DNA of 35,925 nt from Oscillospiraceae bacterium (lineage in GTDB: Bacteria > Bacillota > Clostridia > Oscillospirales > Oscillospiraceae). Below, piece after piece: positions 1-7,943 of the stretch (within the stretch, counting starts at the first letter, position 1; each line of letters opens with the position of its first letter). A program made the position numbers and the translations under genes. The notes beneath the pieces were generated by a model. The model did not search any database. It saw only the letters and a program-made list of their open reading frames with translations, and was not told the DNA's origin. Where the stretch lies: positions 1-35,925 of the forward strand of contig JAJQAH010000081.1 in NCBI GenBank assembly GCA_021203885.1. Direction: 5' to 3'.

Positions 1-620
1 GCGGCAGCTGCTTCTTCGGCTGCGGGAGCCTCTTCAGCGGCAGGTGCTTCTTCGGCTGCGGGAGCCTCTTCGGCAGCGGGAGCCTCTTCAGCAGCAGGGG
101 CCTCCTCGGCAGCGGCTGCGCCGCCTCCCTTGTCCGCGATGGCCTTCAGGACGATCGCCAGCATGGTGATGGGGGACAGCATGGTACCCAGGACCTGGGC
201 TTCCAGGGTCTCCTTGGACGGCAGTTCGGCCAGCTGCAGGATCTCGTCCAGGGGAAGGACCTTTCCGTCCATGAATCCGGATTTGATCAGGAACTTCTCT
301 CCCTTGAACTTCTTGGAGTAGTTGTTCATGATCCGCATGGGACTGATCGGATCTCCGTCCGAAAGGGCCAGGGAAGTGGTGCCGTTCAGGAACTCTTCCA
401 GCCCCTCCAGTCCGCTTTCCTTGGAAGCGAAACGGAGGTATGTGTTTTTGATGACCGAATAGTCCACGTCATTTTCCCGGCACTCGGAGCGCAGTTCCGT
501 GTCCTCCGCCACCGTGATACCTCTGTAGTCGACGAGCACGCCGCTGGAAGCATTTTTCATCTTCTCGGCAAGCTCCGCCACGATGGCCTGCTTCTCACTG
601 AGAACTTTTTCGTTCGGCAT
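1..620 (-). CDS. rplJ: 50S ribosomal protein L10, partial (C-terminus beyond left edge)
   Basis: Minus-strand ORF starting MPNEKVLSEKQAIVAELAEKMKNASSGVLVDYRGITV and running off the left edge; position downstream of rplK-rplA; RBS GGAGGTGA upstream of the ATG at 620. Confidence 0.95.
   Translation of the reverse strand, partial: MPNEKVLSEKQAIVAELAEKMKNASSGVLVDYRGITVAEDTELRSECRENDVDYSVIKNTYLRFASKESGLEGLEEFLNGTTSLALSDGDPISPMRIMNNYSKKFKGEKFLIKSGFMDGKVLPLDEILQLAELPSKETLEAQVLGTMLSPITMLAIVLKAIADKGGGAAAAEEAPAAEEAPAAEEAPAAEEAPAAEEAPAAEEAAA
3..119 (-). repeat. In-frame 18-nt tandem repeat encoding (EEAPAA)n in the L10 C-terminal tail
   Basis: Direct translation gives KGGGAAAAEEAPAAEEAPAAEEAPAAEEAPAAEEAPAAEEAAA up to the window edge. 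Confidence 0.9.
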
Positions 621-633
621 AGATGATTCACCT

Positions 634-678
634 CCAAAAAACAAAATGCTGTTTCGCGTCCAAAGACACAAAACAGCA
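634..678 (-). terminator. Intrinsic-terminator-like attenuator in the rplJ leader
   Basis: Minus strand TGCTGTTT-N16-AAACAGCA followed by TTTTGTTTTTT, directly before the rplJ RBS. Confidence 0.65.
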
Positions 679-753
679 CAAAAAGACACAAGTTTTTGAT
701 ACTGCGTTCTCGGCGGGACTTACAAATGCCTGCTGTCTTTGAACACAAACGAG

Positions 754-783
754 ATTATACCACCCGGGGAGCCGCACTGTCAA
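754..783 (-). promoter_or_regulatory. SigA-type promoter for rplJ
   Basis: Minus strand TTGACA-N18-TATAAT in the rplA-rplJ intergenic region. Confidence 0.8.
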
Positions 784-802
784 GTGTCTCCCCGGGAAAA
801 AA

Positions 803-1513
803 TCAATTATTCAGCAGCGACAGGGAAAGTTTGGCTCCGTTGATCTTGATTCCGGGGCCCATGGTGGACGCCACGGTGCAGGAGCGGATATACTGGCCCT
901 TGGCCGCAGCCGGTTTCGCCTTGATGATGGCACCCATCAGGGCATTGAAGTTATCGATCAGTTTCTCGGCGCCGAAGGAGACCTTGCCGATCGGGCAGTG
1001 GATGATGTTGGTCTTATCCAGACGGTATTCCACTTTGCCGGCTTTGACTTCCTCGACGGCCTGCGCCACGTTGGGTGTGACCGTGCCGGCCTTGGGGGAG
1101 GGCATCAGGCCTTTCGGACCCAGGACCTTGCCGAGGCGGCCGACCGTACCCATCATATCGGGGGTGGCCACGACCACGTCGAATTCAAACCAGTTTTCCT
1201 TCTGAATGCGATCCACCAGGTCGGCGTCGCCCACATAATCGGCGCCGGCGGCCCGGGCTTCGTCCGCCTTCTCGTTCTTGGCGAACACCAGGACCCGCTG
1301 CTCCTTGCCGATGCCGTGGGGCAGCACGATGGCGCCACGGACCTGCTGCTCGGCGTGGCGGCTGTCCACGCCCAGTTTTACGTGCAGTTCCACGGTCTCA
1401 TCGAATTTGGCGGTAGCCGTTTTGACCACCAGATCCATGGCTTCGGCCGTATCGTACAGATTTGCCTTGTCATACATCTTTACCGCGTCGCGGTATTTTT
1501 TACCTCTGAACAT
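803..1513 (-). CDS. rplA: 50S ribosomal protein L1
   Basis: 236 aa [32 protein letters not shown]... with L1 features ([30 protein letters not shown]). Confidence 0.97.
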   Translation of the reverse strand: MFRGKKYRDAVKMYDKANLYDTAEAMDLVVKTATAKFDETVELHVKLGVDSRHAEQQVRGAIVLPHGIGKEQRVLVFAKNEKADEARAAGADYVGDADLVDRIQKENWFEFDVVVATPDMMGTVGRLGKVLGPKGLMPSPKAGTVTPNVAQAVEEVKAGKVEYRLDKTNIIHCPIGKVSFGAEKLIDNFNALMGAIIKAKPAAAKGQYIRSCTVASTMGPGIKINGAKLSLSLLNN

Positions 1514-1531
1514 TGTGCATGCGCCTCCTTC

Positions 1532-1957
1532 TTATTCCTCGACCAGGACGCCCATGGAACGGGCGGTGCCGGCGATCATGCTCATGGCGGATTCAATGTT
1601 GGCCGCGTTCAGGTCTTTCATCTTCGTTTCGGCGATCTTCCGCACGTCTTCCTTGCTGATGGTGGCCACCTTGTTCCGGTTGGGCTCACCGGATGCCTTT
1701 TCCAGTCCGCACGCTCTTTTGATCAGCACGGCAGCGGGAGGCGTCTTGGTGATAAATGTAAAGGAATGATCGGCGTAGACCGTGATGACGACGGGAATGA
1801 TCAGACCATCGTCATTTTTGGTACGCTCGTTGAATTCTTTGGTAAACGCGGCGATATTCAGACCGTGCTGGCCCAGGGCCGGTCCCACCGGGGGAGCAGG
1901 GGTCGCTTTGCCTGCCGGGATCTGCAGTTTGACGTATGCTATAACTTTCTGTGCCAT
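1532..1957 (-). CDS. rplK: 50S ribosomal protein L11
   Basis: 141 aa ORF with [37 protein letters not shown] upstream. Confidence 0.98.
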   Translation of the reverse strand: MAQKVIAYVKLQIPAGKATPAPPVGPALGQHGLNIAAFTKEFNERTKNDDGLIIPVVITVYADHSFTFITKTPPAAVLIKRACGLEKASGEPNRNKVATISKEDVRKIAETKMKDLNAANIESAMSMIAGTARSMGVLVEE

Positions 1958-2010
1958 GACAGCACCTCCTCAAAAATCGGGTTAATCGGGAACACGCCGT
2001 CCGCGTGTTG

Positions 2011-2532
2011 TTAATCTGTTATTTCGACCTGATCCAGGTCGAGCTCGACCGGCGTTTCCCGGCCGAACATCATGACGGAGACACGCACTTTCTCGTGCTC
2101 AAGATCGATGCTTTCCACAGTGCCCAGATAGGAGGCCATGGCGCCGTCCGTGATCTTGACCTGATCGCCGACCTCGTAGGATACTTCGGTCTCATGCTGC
2201 TCCATGCCCAGAGCGGCGATCTCTTCCTCCGTCAGCGGGATGGCCTTTCCGTCCGGCCCGACAAAACCGGTCACGCCCCGCACGTTGCGGACCAGATGCC
2301 AGGACTCGTCGGTCAGGACCATTTTGACCAGAACGTAACCCGGGAAGACTTTCCGTTCCACGGTCTTGGTTCCGTTGTCCGTCACTTCCGTCACCGTCTC
2401 CATCGGGATGTTGACGTCGGTGATCTGATCCTGCAGGCCCATATTTTCCGCCGCTTTTTCTATGCTGGCTGCCACCGTATTCTCGTAACCTGAATAGGTG
2501 TGCACGACATACCATTTTGCCGTTTCAGCCAT
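2011..2532 (-). CDS. nusG: Transcription termination/antitermination protein NusG
   Basis: 173 aa; WYVVHTYSGYENTVAASIE, FPGYVLVKM, VRNVRGVTGFVG and a C-terminal KOW region. Confidence 0.98.
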   Translation of the reverse strand: MAETAKWYVVHTYSGYENTVAASIEKAAENMGLQDQITDVNIPMETVTEVTDNGTKTVERKVFPGYVLVKMVLTDESWHLVRNVRGVTGFVGPDGKAIPLTEEEIAALGMEQHETEVSYEVGDQVKITDGAMASYLGTVESIDLEHEKVRVSVMMFGRETPVELDLDQVEITD

Positions 2533-3011
2533 TACGAAAGCACCTCGGAGAACAGGGAGATCAGAGCCTCAATGACCAGATGTGCGAGAGCATCGAAGAT
2601 CCAGATGAACACGCCGATCACGAGCACCATCAGGAGCACGATCCCGGTATTTCTCATCACCTGTCCGAAGCTGGGCCAGACGACCTTCTTCAGTTCGGCA
2701 CGCAGATCCCTCAGCCAGTTGATAAGACGGTTTCCTCTTTTTTTCTTTGCCGCCTTTTCCTTGGCTTTTTTCTCGGCCTCTTTTTCTTCTTTCGTCTTTT
2801 TGGGTTTCTTGGCCGGGACGTCTTCCGCTTCGTTCAGATCGTCCTCGAAATCCTCGTCCTCTTCCAGGATCTCCTCGTCTTCGTCCAGGATCTCCTCGTC
2901 TTCGTCCAGGATCTCCTCGTCGTCGTCCGTGACTTCTTCCGGATCCTTCATGTCCTGGCTTTGAGGCTTTCCGCTGTTGTTATTCTTTTTGTTTTTCTTA
3001 TTATTAGCCAT
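2532..3011 (-). CDS. secE: Preprotein translocase subunit SecE with long charged N-terminal extension
   Basis: C-terminal core LRDLRAELKKVVWPSFGQVMRNTGIVLLMVLVIGVFIWIFD; located between rpmG and nusG. Confidence 0.93.
   Translation of the reverse strand: MANNKKNKKNNNSGKPQSQDMKDPEEVTDDDEEILDEDEEILDEDEEILEEDEDFEDDLNEAEDVPAKKPKKTKEEKEAEKKAKEKAAKKKRGNRLINWLRDLRAELKKVVWPSFGQVMRNTGIVLLMVLVIGVFIWIFDALAHLVIEALISLFSEVLS
2850..2930 (-). repeat. 21-nt in-frame repeats encoding DEEILDE in SecE
   Basis: Two identical 21-nt units (2871-2891, 2892-2912) plus diverged flanking copies; protein DDDEEILDEDEEILDEDEEILEEDED. Confidence 0.9.
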
Positions 3012-3052
3012 AACGCGTTACCCCTCCTTACCGTCGGGTATTTTAAATACTC

Positions 3053-3217
3053 TCATTTCGTTTCAACATGAAGAGTATGCTTCCTGCAGAAAGGGCAATA
3101 CTTTTTCAGTTCCAGCCTGTCCGGGGTATTCTTCTTGTTTTTGAAAGTGTTATAGTTGCGCTGATTGCACTCGTTGCAGCGAAGTGTGATTTTGATTCGG
3201 TTGGCTGCTTTCGCCAT
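3053..3217 (-). CDS. rpmG: 50S ribosomal protein L33
   Basis: [54 protein letters not shown] (54 aa); RBS GGGAGGTG; the listed 98 aa ORF is over-extended at its N-terminus. Confidence 0.95.
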   Translation of the reverse strand: MAKAANRIKITLRCNECNQRNYNTFKNKKNTPDRLELKKYCPFCRKHTLHVETK

Positions 3218-3280
3218 ATCGTGCACCTCCCTTGTAGATAGCCGCACATTGAACGGCCGGACTTTCTGTCTGTTGTCCGG

Positions 3281-3319
3281 CAAAAGAAAAAGCCGGCCCG
3301 GCAGATGTGCCGACCCGAC
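3281..3319 (-). terminator. Terminator-like hairpin inside the rpmG leader
   Basis: Minus strand GTCGGGTCGGCA-CATC-TGCCGGGCCGGC (12 positions, one mismatch) followed by TTTTTCTTTT. Confidence 0.7.
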
Positions 3320-3462
3320 TGACATCCGGCCCCGGGCAGAATAAGACACGGGGTCACAAGTGGTAGTTCAAGGTTCGGCAATTCTGATTGCCTCCCTGTA
3401 CACCCGGAGGGTGAGAGGCCGTCATTCGCGCAAAAAAAAAGACCTCGTATGCAGGTGCAATT

Positions 3463-3491
3463 ATTCTATCACGCAAAACGGGCCGTGTCAA
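3463..3491 (-). promoter_or_regulatory. SigA-type promoter for rpmG-secE-nusG
   Basis: Minus strand TTGACA-N17-TAGAAT. Confidence 0.8.
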
Positions 3492-3732
3492 CAGCTTTTT
3501 TGAGCTTTTCTAAAATTTGGAAACGGATTTTCATGTGCTTGGGAAGCCCTCCGCCAACTGCCCGGGGCCTACACCTATCGCAGCTTCCAGCACGGAAGGC
3601 CTTCCAATCGGTTCAGCTGCCGGAACTTTCGGCCGGTTCATGAAGAGCTCAGATCATAATTGCCACTGGTATTCTTTCCCGTTTTCTGATATTATATATG
3701 GTAGAAATCAACTGGGGAAAGGAGAAAAAATC

Positions 3733-4374
3733 ATGGATTTCATCGGCAGGGTCAGCAAGACTTTTTCCGATACCGGAAAGAAGACGAAAGATCTGGCGGA
3801 TATCGCCAGACTGAACGGGAAAATCTCGGACAACAACCGGAAAATCAAACAGCTCCATACGGAGATCGGGGAGCTGTACTGCCAGGAACACGGCGCGGAC
3901 GCCGAGGAGGCTTTTTCCAGCAGAGTATCGGAAGTGCAGAAGCTGGACGTGGAAAATAAGAAGTGGAACGAAGAGATCCAGAAGCTGCGGGGCATGACTA
4001 AATGCCCCAAATGCGGGAATTACTGTGCGGGAAATGCAATGTACTGCACCTCCTGCGGACAGCGTCTGCTTCCGGAAAACGTGGTCGTATGCCAAAAATG
4101 CGGCTCCGTGGTGGAAAAGGGGACACTGTTCTGCCAGTACTGCGGGGCGCGGCTCCCGGATACGGGAACCGCGGCGCAGGACGGGACCGATTCCTCTGCC
4201 GGGATCGGTGCGGATCCGGATCAGGAGGCCTCGTCCGGGGAAGAGCCGGGTGCTGAGTCCGATTCGGCTTCGGAAGATGAGCAGGCTCCGGAGACCAGAC
4301 ACTGCAGTAACTGCGGCGCCGAACTGGATCCGGATGCGGAGTTCTGCCCGGACTGCGGGACCCGGGTGGACTGA
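3733..4374 (+). CDS. Zinc-ribbon protein with N-terminal coiled-coil-like region and three CxxC...CxxC ribbons
   Basis: ATG at 3733 after AAAGGAG; CPKCGNYCAGNAMYCTSCG, CQKCGSVVEKGTLFCQYCG, CSNCGAELDPDAEFCPDCG. Confidence 0.85.
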   Translation: MDFIGRVSKTFSDTGKKTKDLADIARLNGKISDNNRKIKQLHTEIGELYCQEHGADAEEAFSSRVSEVQKLDVENKKWNEEIQKLRGMTKCPKCGNYCAGNAMYCTSCGQRLLPENVVVCQKCGSVVEKGTLFCQYCGARLPDTGTAAQDGTDSSAGIGADPDQEASSGEEPGAESDSASEDEQAPETRHCSNCGAELDPDAEFCPDCGTRVD

Positions 4375-4443
4375 TCCAGTCTCCTCAGCGGCCGTCCAGG
4401 CCGGAGTGTGTGTTGATATAGGGATAGGAATTGAAGGAAAATC

Positions 4444-5259
4444 ATGAGTAAGGTATGCCCGAACTGCGGGAAAGAAATCAACGACGAGGCGGAATTCTGC
4501 CCCTACTGCGGAGAAACTTCCATACCGAAAGCACCGTCAGTGGATACGGAGCACCTGGAGTCTCCGCTGCCGGCTGAGTCCGACAGGCAAAGTGTGTCCT
4601 TTTTCCGGGAGGGAAATCAGACGGGGAAGGGACTGGTGACCTATTTTTGCGGGAACTGGATGGCTCTGGTCTTTGCGATCCTGCTGACCCTGAGCACGGC
4701 CTTCTACCTGATCGATACGATCGATGTGATGGTGAACGACGGCATTCTGGACGGAGCCATCCCCCTGCTGTCCGTCGCTTTCTATACGATCCTGTGCATC
4801 GGCTGCTGGATCGCTTTTGCGGACGCGGCCCGTCATAATATGAAACCCAGGGGACTGTCGGTCATCAGTGCCGGTCTCCTGGTCGCCATCATCGTGGATG
4901 CTGTCATGTACGCCGTGGAGTGTATTTTGCTCGGCTTTTTTGTCGCTGCATTCGAAGGCGCGATTCCCTTTATTCTTCTCCTGATTGTTTATCTGATCAT
5001 CGCGGTGCTGACGATTTTGACCTATATTACGCTCCGGCGGACCGTCAGGTCCGGCAGAGATTTTCTGAACGGGGATTCACCCTCTTGGAAAGTTTCCATG
5101 TTTGCAGAGATCATGCTGATCATTATCGCCGCCTTTACACTGGTGATGATCTTCTTCGCCGAAGACATCTTCTCGATCCTGTACAACATAGTGGATCTTG
5201 CCGTCTGCGTCTTCGCTATCATCATCCTGTTCAGGATCAGAAGGGCTGCTGCGCGATGA
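4444..5259 (+). CDS. Zinc-ribbon domain-containing polytopic membrane protein
   Basis: CPNCGKEINDEAEFCPYCG at the N-terminus, then several hydrophobic segments. Confidence 0.85.
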   Translation: MSKVCPNCGKEINDEAEFCPYCGETSIPKAPSVDTEHLESPLPAESDRQSVSFFREGNQTGKGLVTYFCGNWMALVFAILLTLSTAFYLIDTIDVMVNDGILDGAIPLLSVAFYTILCIGCWIAFADAARHNMKPRGLSVISAGLLVAIIVDAVMYAVECILLGFFVAAFEGAIPFILLLIVYLIIAVLTILTYITLRRTVRSGRDFLNGDSPSWKVSMFAEIMLIIIAAFTLVMIFFAEDIFSILYNIVDLAVCVFAIIILFRIRRAAAR

Positions 5260-5322
5260 ATGGATCCGGCCGGAAGGACCGGGTCCGGAAAAAAGAGGGA
5301 AAGAAATTCGGAGAGAGAAATC

Positions 5323-6399
5323 ATGAGCAAATTCTGCGCGTACTGCGGGAAAGAAATCGATGACGGGGTCAAATTCTGTCCGTTCTGCGGGAAAGCTTCC
5401 AATCTGACCGTGCCGCCCGAACAGGAACAGGCTGAACAGACTGCACAGCCCAAACAGGAACAGGCCGAACAGAATGCACAGCCTAAACAGGAACAGGCCG
5501 AACGGACCGCGCCGCCCGAACAGGAGCAGACCCGGGAGCCTTCTCCGCAGGCTCAGCCCGTTGAGCGAGGGACTGCCCGACCGGATGAACGGAGCCTGTC
5601 GGCGAAAGACCTGGCCGCCCGGTATTGCGGGAACTGGATCACGCTTGTTTTTGCGGACCTGTTGACGCTGAGTGTCATCCTCAATATTATCAGCGCGGTC
5701 ATTACCCTGGCTGCCTCAGACTACTTAACGGGTGCCGTCAATCTGCTGTTTATGATCGGCGAAATTATCTGCTGTATCGGCTGCTGGATCGTTTTTTCGG
5801 ATACCACCGGTCATCGTATAAAGACAGGCGGACTGTCGGTCATCCGTGCCGGACTCCTGGTTCCAATCATCCTGTACAGTGTCTTTTTCGGCCTGATCTG
5901 CCTCGTATTGATCATCTATATCGTCCTGATGATCGGCGCAGCGGATGAGATCGGTTCCATTTCTTTCCTGACGACCGATTTGGCCGGCAGCACTCTTACG
6001 ACGATTCTGATTATTTTCGCGGTCGTCGTTCTCATAGGGATCCTGACGATCTGCACGTATGTCGGCTTTCGGCACACCGCCGAATCGGGCATAGATGTCC
6101 TGTCCGGCAGGCGGGGGAAGTGGAATGTTTCCATGTACGCGGTGGTCATCCTGATCATCCTCGCCGCCCTGAATTTCATTGAGCTCTTGTTTGTTTTGAT
6201 CCTGGCGGGGGCTGTCAGCAGCAGCGGATCGGCTGTTCTGGAGACCCTTTCGGATCTGTTCCTGGGTACCGACGTTCTTTCGATCCTGTCCATTGTGCTG
6301 GACCTGGCCGTCTACGTCTTTGCCATTATCATCCTGCTTCGGATCAGGCACGCTTTTGCCCAGAGAAGTCCGGTCGCAGCGGCATCGGACGGCCGCTGA
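5323..6399 (+). CDS. Zinc-ribbon domain-containing polytopic membrane protein, paralogue of the preceding gene
   Basis: MSKFCAYCGKEIDDGVKFCPFCG, Gln/Glu-rich linker, then a membrane core sharing YCGNW..LVFA.LLTLS, CIGCWI.F.D, GLSVI.AGLLV and VFAIIIL.RIR with 4444..5259. Confidence 0.85.
   Translation: MSKFCAYCGKEIDDGVKFCPFCGKASNLTVPPEQEQAEQTAQPKQEQAEQNAQPKQEQAERTAPPEQEQTREPSPQAQPVERGTARPDERSLSAKDLAARYCGNWITLVFADLLTLSVILNIISAVITLAASDYLTGAVNLLFMIGEIICCIGCWIVFSDTTGHRIKTGGLSVIRAGLLVPIILYSVFFGLICLVLIIYIVLMIGAADEIGSISFLTTDLAGSTLTTILIIFAVVVLIGILTICTYVGFRHTAESGIDVLSGRRGKWNVSMYAVVILIILAALNFIELLFVLILAGAVSSSGSAVLETLSDLFLGTDVLSILSIVLDLAVYVFAIIILLRIRHAFAQRSPVAAASDGR
5416..5514 (+). repeat. Three 33-nt in-frame tandem units (about PKQEQAEQNAQ)
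   Basis: Units start at 5416, 5449 and 5482, with a partial fourth at 5515. Confidence 0.9.
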
Positions 6400-6432
6400 T
6401 GATCCGTATGAAAAGAAAGAAAAATTCAGATG

Positions 6433-6473
6433 CGGCGGACCCGCGGCCGAGAAGACCCCGGGCCCGCCGTTTT
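6433..6473 (+). terminator. Putative intrinsic terminator after the zinc-ribbon cluster
   Basis: CGGCGG-A-CCCG ... CGGG-C-CCGCCG followed by TTTT; short T tract. Confidence 0.5.
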
Positions 6474-6531
6474 GTATGCTTCCGCCGGGGCGCCGCGGCG
6501 GAACGGTTTCCGCTTCAACTAAGAAAAAATA

Positions 6532-6560
6532 TTGCGCATTCCGGGGAAAATCTGTATAAT
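6532..6560 (+). promoter_or_regulatory. SigA-type promoter for the pyr cluster
   Basis: TTGCGC-N17-TATAAT upstream of pyrC. Confidence 0.7.
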
Positions 6561-6650
6561 AGGAAACAGCGGAAAATAAGAAAAATATGCCGCATGATCA
6601 GGACACAGCCTGATATCGGAAATGCGGCGGAAGAAGAAAGGTTGAGGAAC

Positions 6651-7916
6651 ATGAGTTTACTGATTCGCCGGGTAAGGACACCCGAAAATCCGGAACAGGA
6701 CACGGATATCCTCATTGAGGACGGGACCATTTCGGCGGTGGGAGCGGATCTGGACGCCCCCGGCGCGCAGGTCCTGGACGGCACCGGTCTCATGGCGGCC
6801 CCGGGACTTCTGGATATGCATGTGCATTTCCGGGAGCCGGGATTTGAGTATAAGGAGACCATCGAAACGGGCTGCGAGGCAGCGGCCAGGGGAGGCGTGA
6901 CAGCGGTGGCCTGCATGGCCAATACCGACCCGGTCATCGACACGCCGGAGATGGTGGAGCTCGTACTGGAGAAGGCCGGGAATGCCAACGGGGTGCATGT
7001 GCTTCCCGTCGCGGCCGTCACCTGCGGACAGAAGGGAAAGGAACTGACGGACGCCGCCGCTCTCAGAGAGGCGGGGGCCGTGGCCCTGTCGGATGACGGG
7101 GTCCCCCTCCAGAATGCCGCGCTGATGCGGCAGGCGCTGCTGCAAAGCGACGGCCTTCCGATCCTGTGCCACTGCGAGGACGCGGACATGGTCGGCGATA
7201 CCGCCGTCAACGAGGGTAAGGTGTCCGAAAAGCTGGGCATGCCCGGCCGGCCCGCCGTGGCCGAGGAGGTCATGGCCATGCGGGACGCCATGCTGGCGGA
7301 GGAGACGGGCGGACATGTCCATATCTGTCATGTGTCCACGGCCCGCACGGTGGAGATCGTGCGGCAGTATAAGAAAAAAGGCGTGAATATCACCTGCGAG
7401 ACCTGCCCCCATTATTTTACGCTGACGGAGGAGGCCCTGCTGGAACTGGATTCCATGGCCAAAGTCAATCCGCCCCTGCGGACCGAGGAGGATATGCGTG
7501 CCGTGGCCGCCGGACTGGCGGACGGCACGATCGACGCCATCGTGACGGACCACGCGCCCCACAGTGCAGAGGAAAAGGCGAAGCCGCTGGCCGAGGCGCC
7601 CAGCGGTATATCCGGGCTGGAGACATCCCTGGCGATCGCCCTGACCGAACTGTATCATTCCGGGATCATGACCCTGAAACAGGTGCTGGACGCCATGACG
7701 GTCAATCCGGCCCGGGTCCTGAACCTGCCGGAGCCGGCGCTGAAAGCCGGCTGCCGCGGGGATGTGGTCCTGTTTGATCCGGACGAGGAGTGGACGGTGG
7801 ACCCGGGCGAGTTCGCGTCCAAGGGCAAGAATACGCCCTTCGCCGGACTGGAGGTAAAGGGCCGCGTCCACGGCACCGTGGCGGACGGAAAAGTGCTCTA
7901 CCGGTATAAGATCTGA
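6651..7916 (+). CDS. pyrC: Dihydroorotase
   Basis: DMHVHFREPGFEYKETIETGCEAAARGG, CHCEDADM, DAIVTDHAPHS motifs; RBS upstream of ATG 6651. Confidence 0.96.
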   Translation: MSLLIRRVRTPENPEQDTDILIEDGTISAVGADLDAPGAQVLDGTGLMAAPGLLDMHVHFREPGFEYKETIETGCEAAARGGVTAVACMANTDPVIDTPEMVELVLEKAGNANGVHVLPVAAVTCGQKGKELTDAAALREAGAVALSDDGVPLQNAALMRQALLQSDGLPILCHCEDADMVGDTAVNEGKVSEKLGMPGRPAVAEEVMAMRDAMLAEETGGHVHICHVSTARTVEIVRQYKKKGVNITCETCPHYFTLTEEALLELDSMAKVNPPLRTEEDMRAVAAGLADGTIDAIVTDHAPHSAEEKAKPLAEAPSGISGLETSLAIALTELYHSGIMTLKQVLDAMTVNPARVLNLPEPALKAGCRGDVVLFDPDEEWTVDPGEFASKGKNTPFAGLEVKGRVHGTVADGKVLYRYKI

Positions 7917-7943
7917 GCCGGAGAAGGAAAGAGGAGAGAGACC

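Noticed and set aside
998-2014. 338 aa plus-strand ORF opposite rplA and rplK
   Set aside because: Antisense shadow of ribosomal protein genes; no motif support.
3354-3425. Short leader peptide [23 protein letters not shown] on the minus strand within the rpmG leader
   Set aside because: No Shine-Dalgarno upstream and no run of a regulatory codon; not supportable.
3340-3440. Possible tRNA (tRNA-Trp is often near secE; GGTAGTTCAAGGTTCG on the plus strand looks tRNA-like)
   Set aside because: Could not form an acceptor stem, anticodon arm and T-arm together on either strand; treated as an unidentified leader instead.
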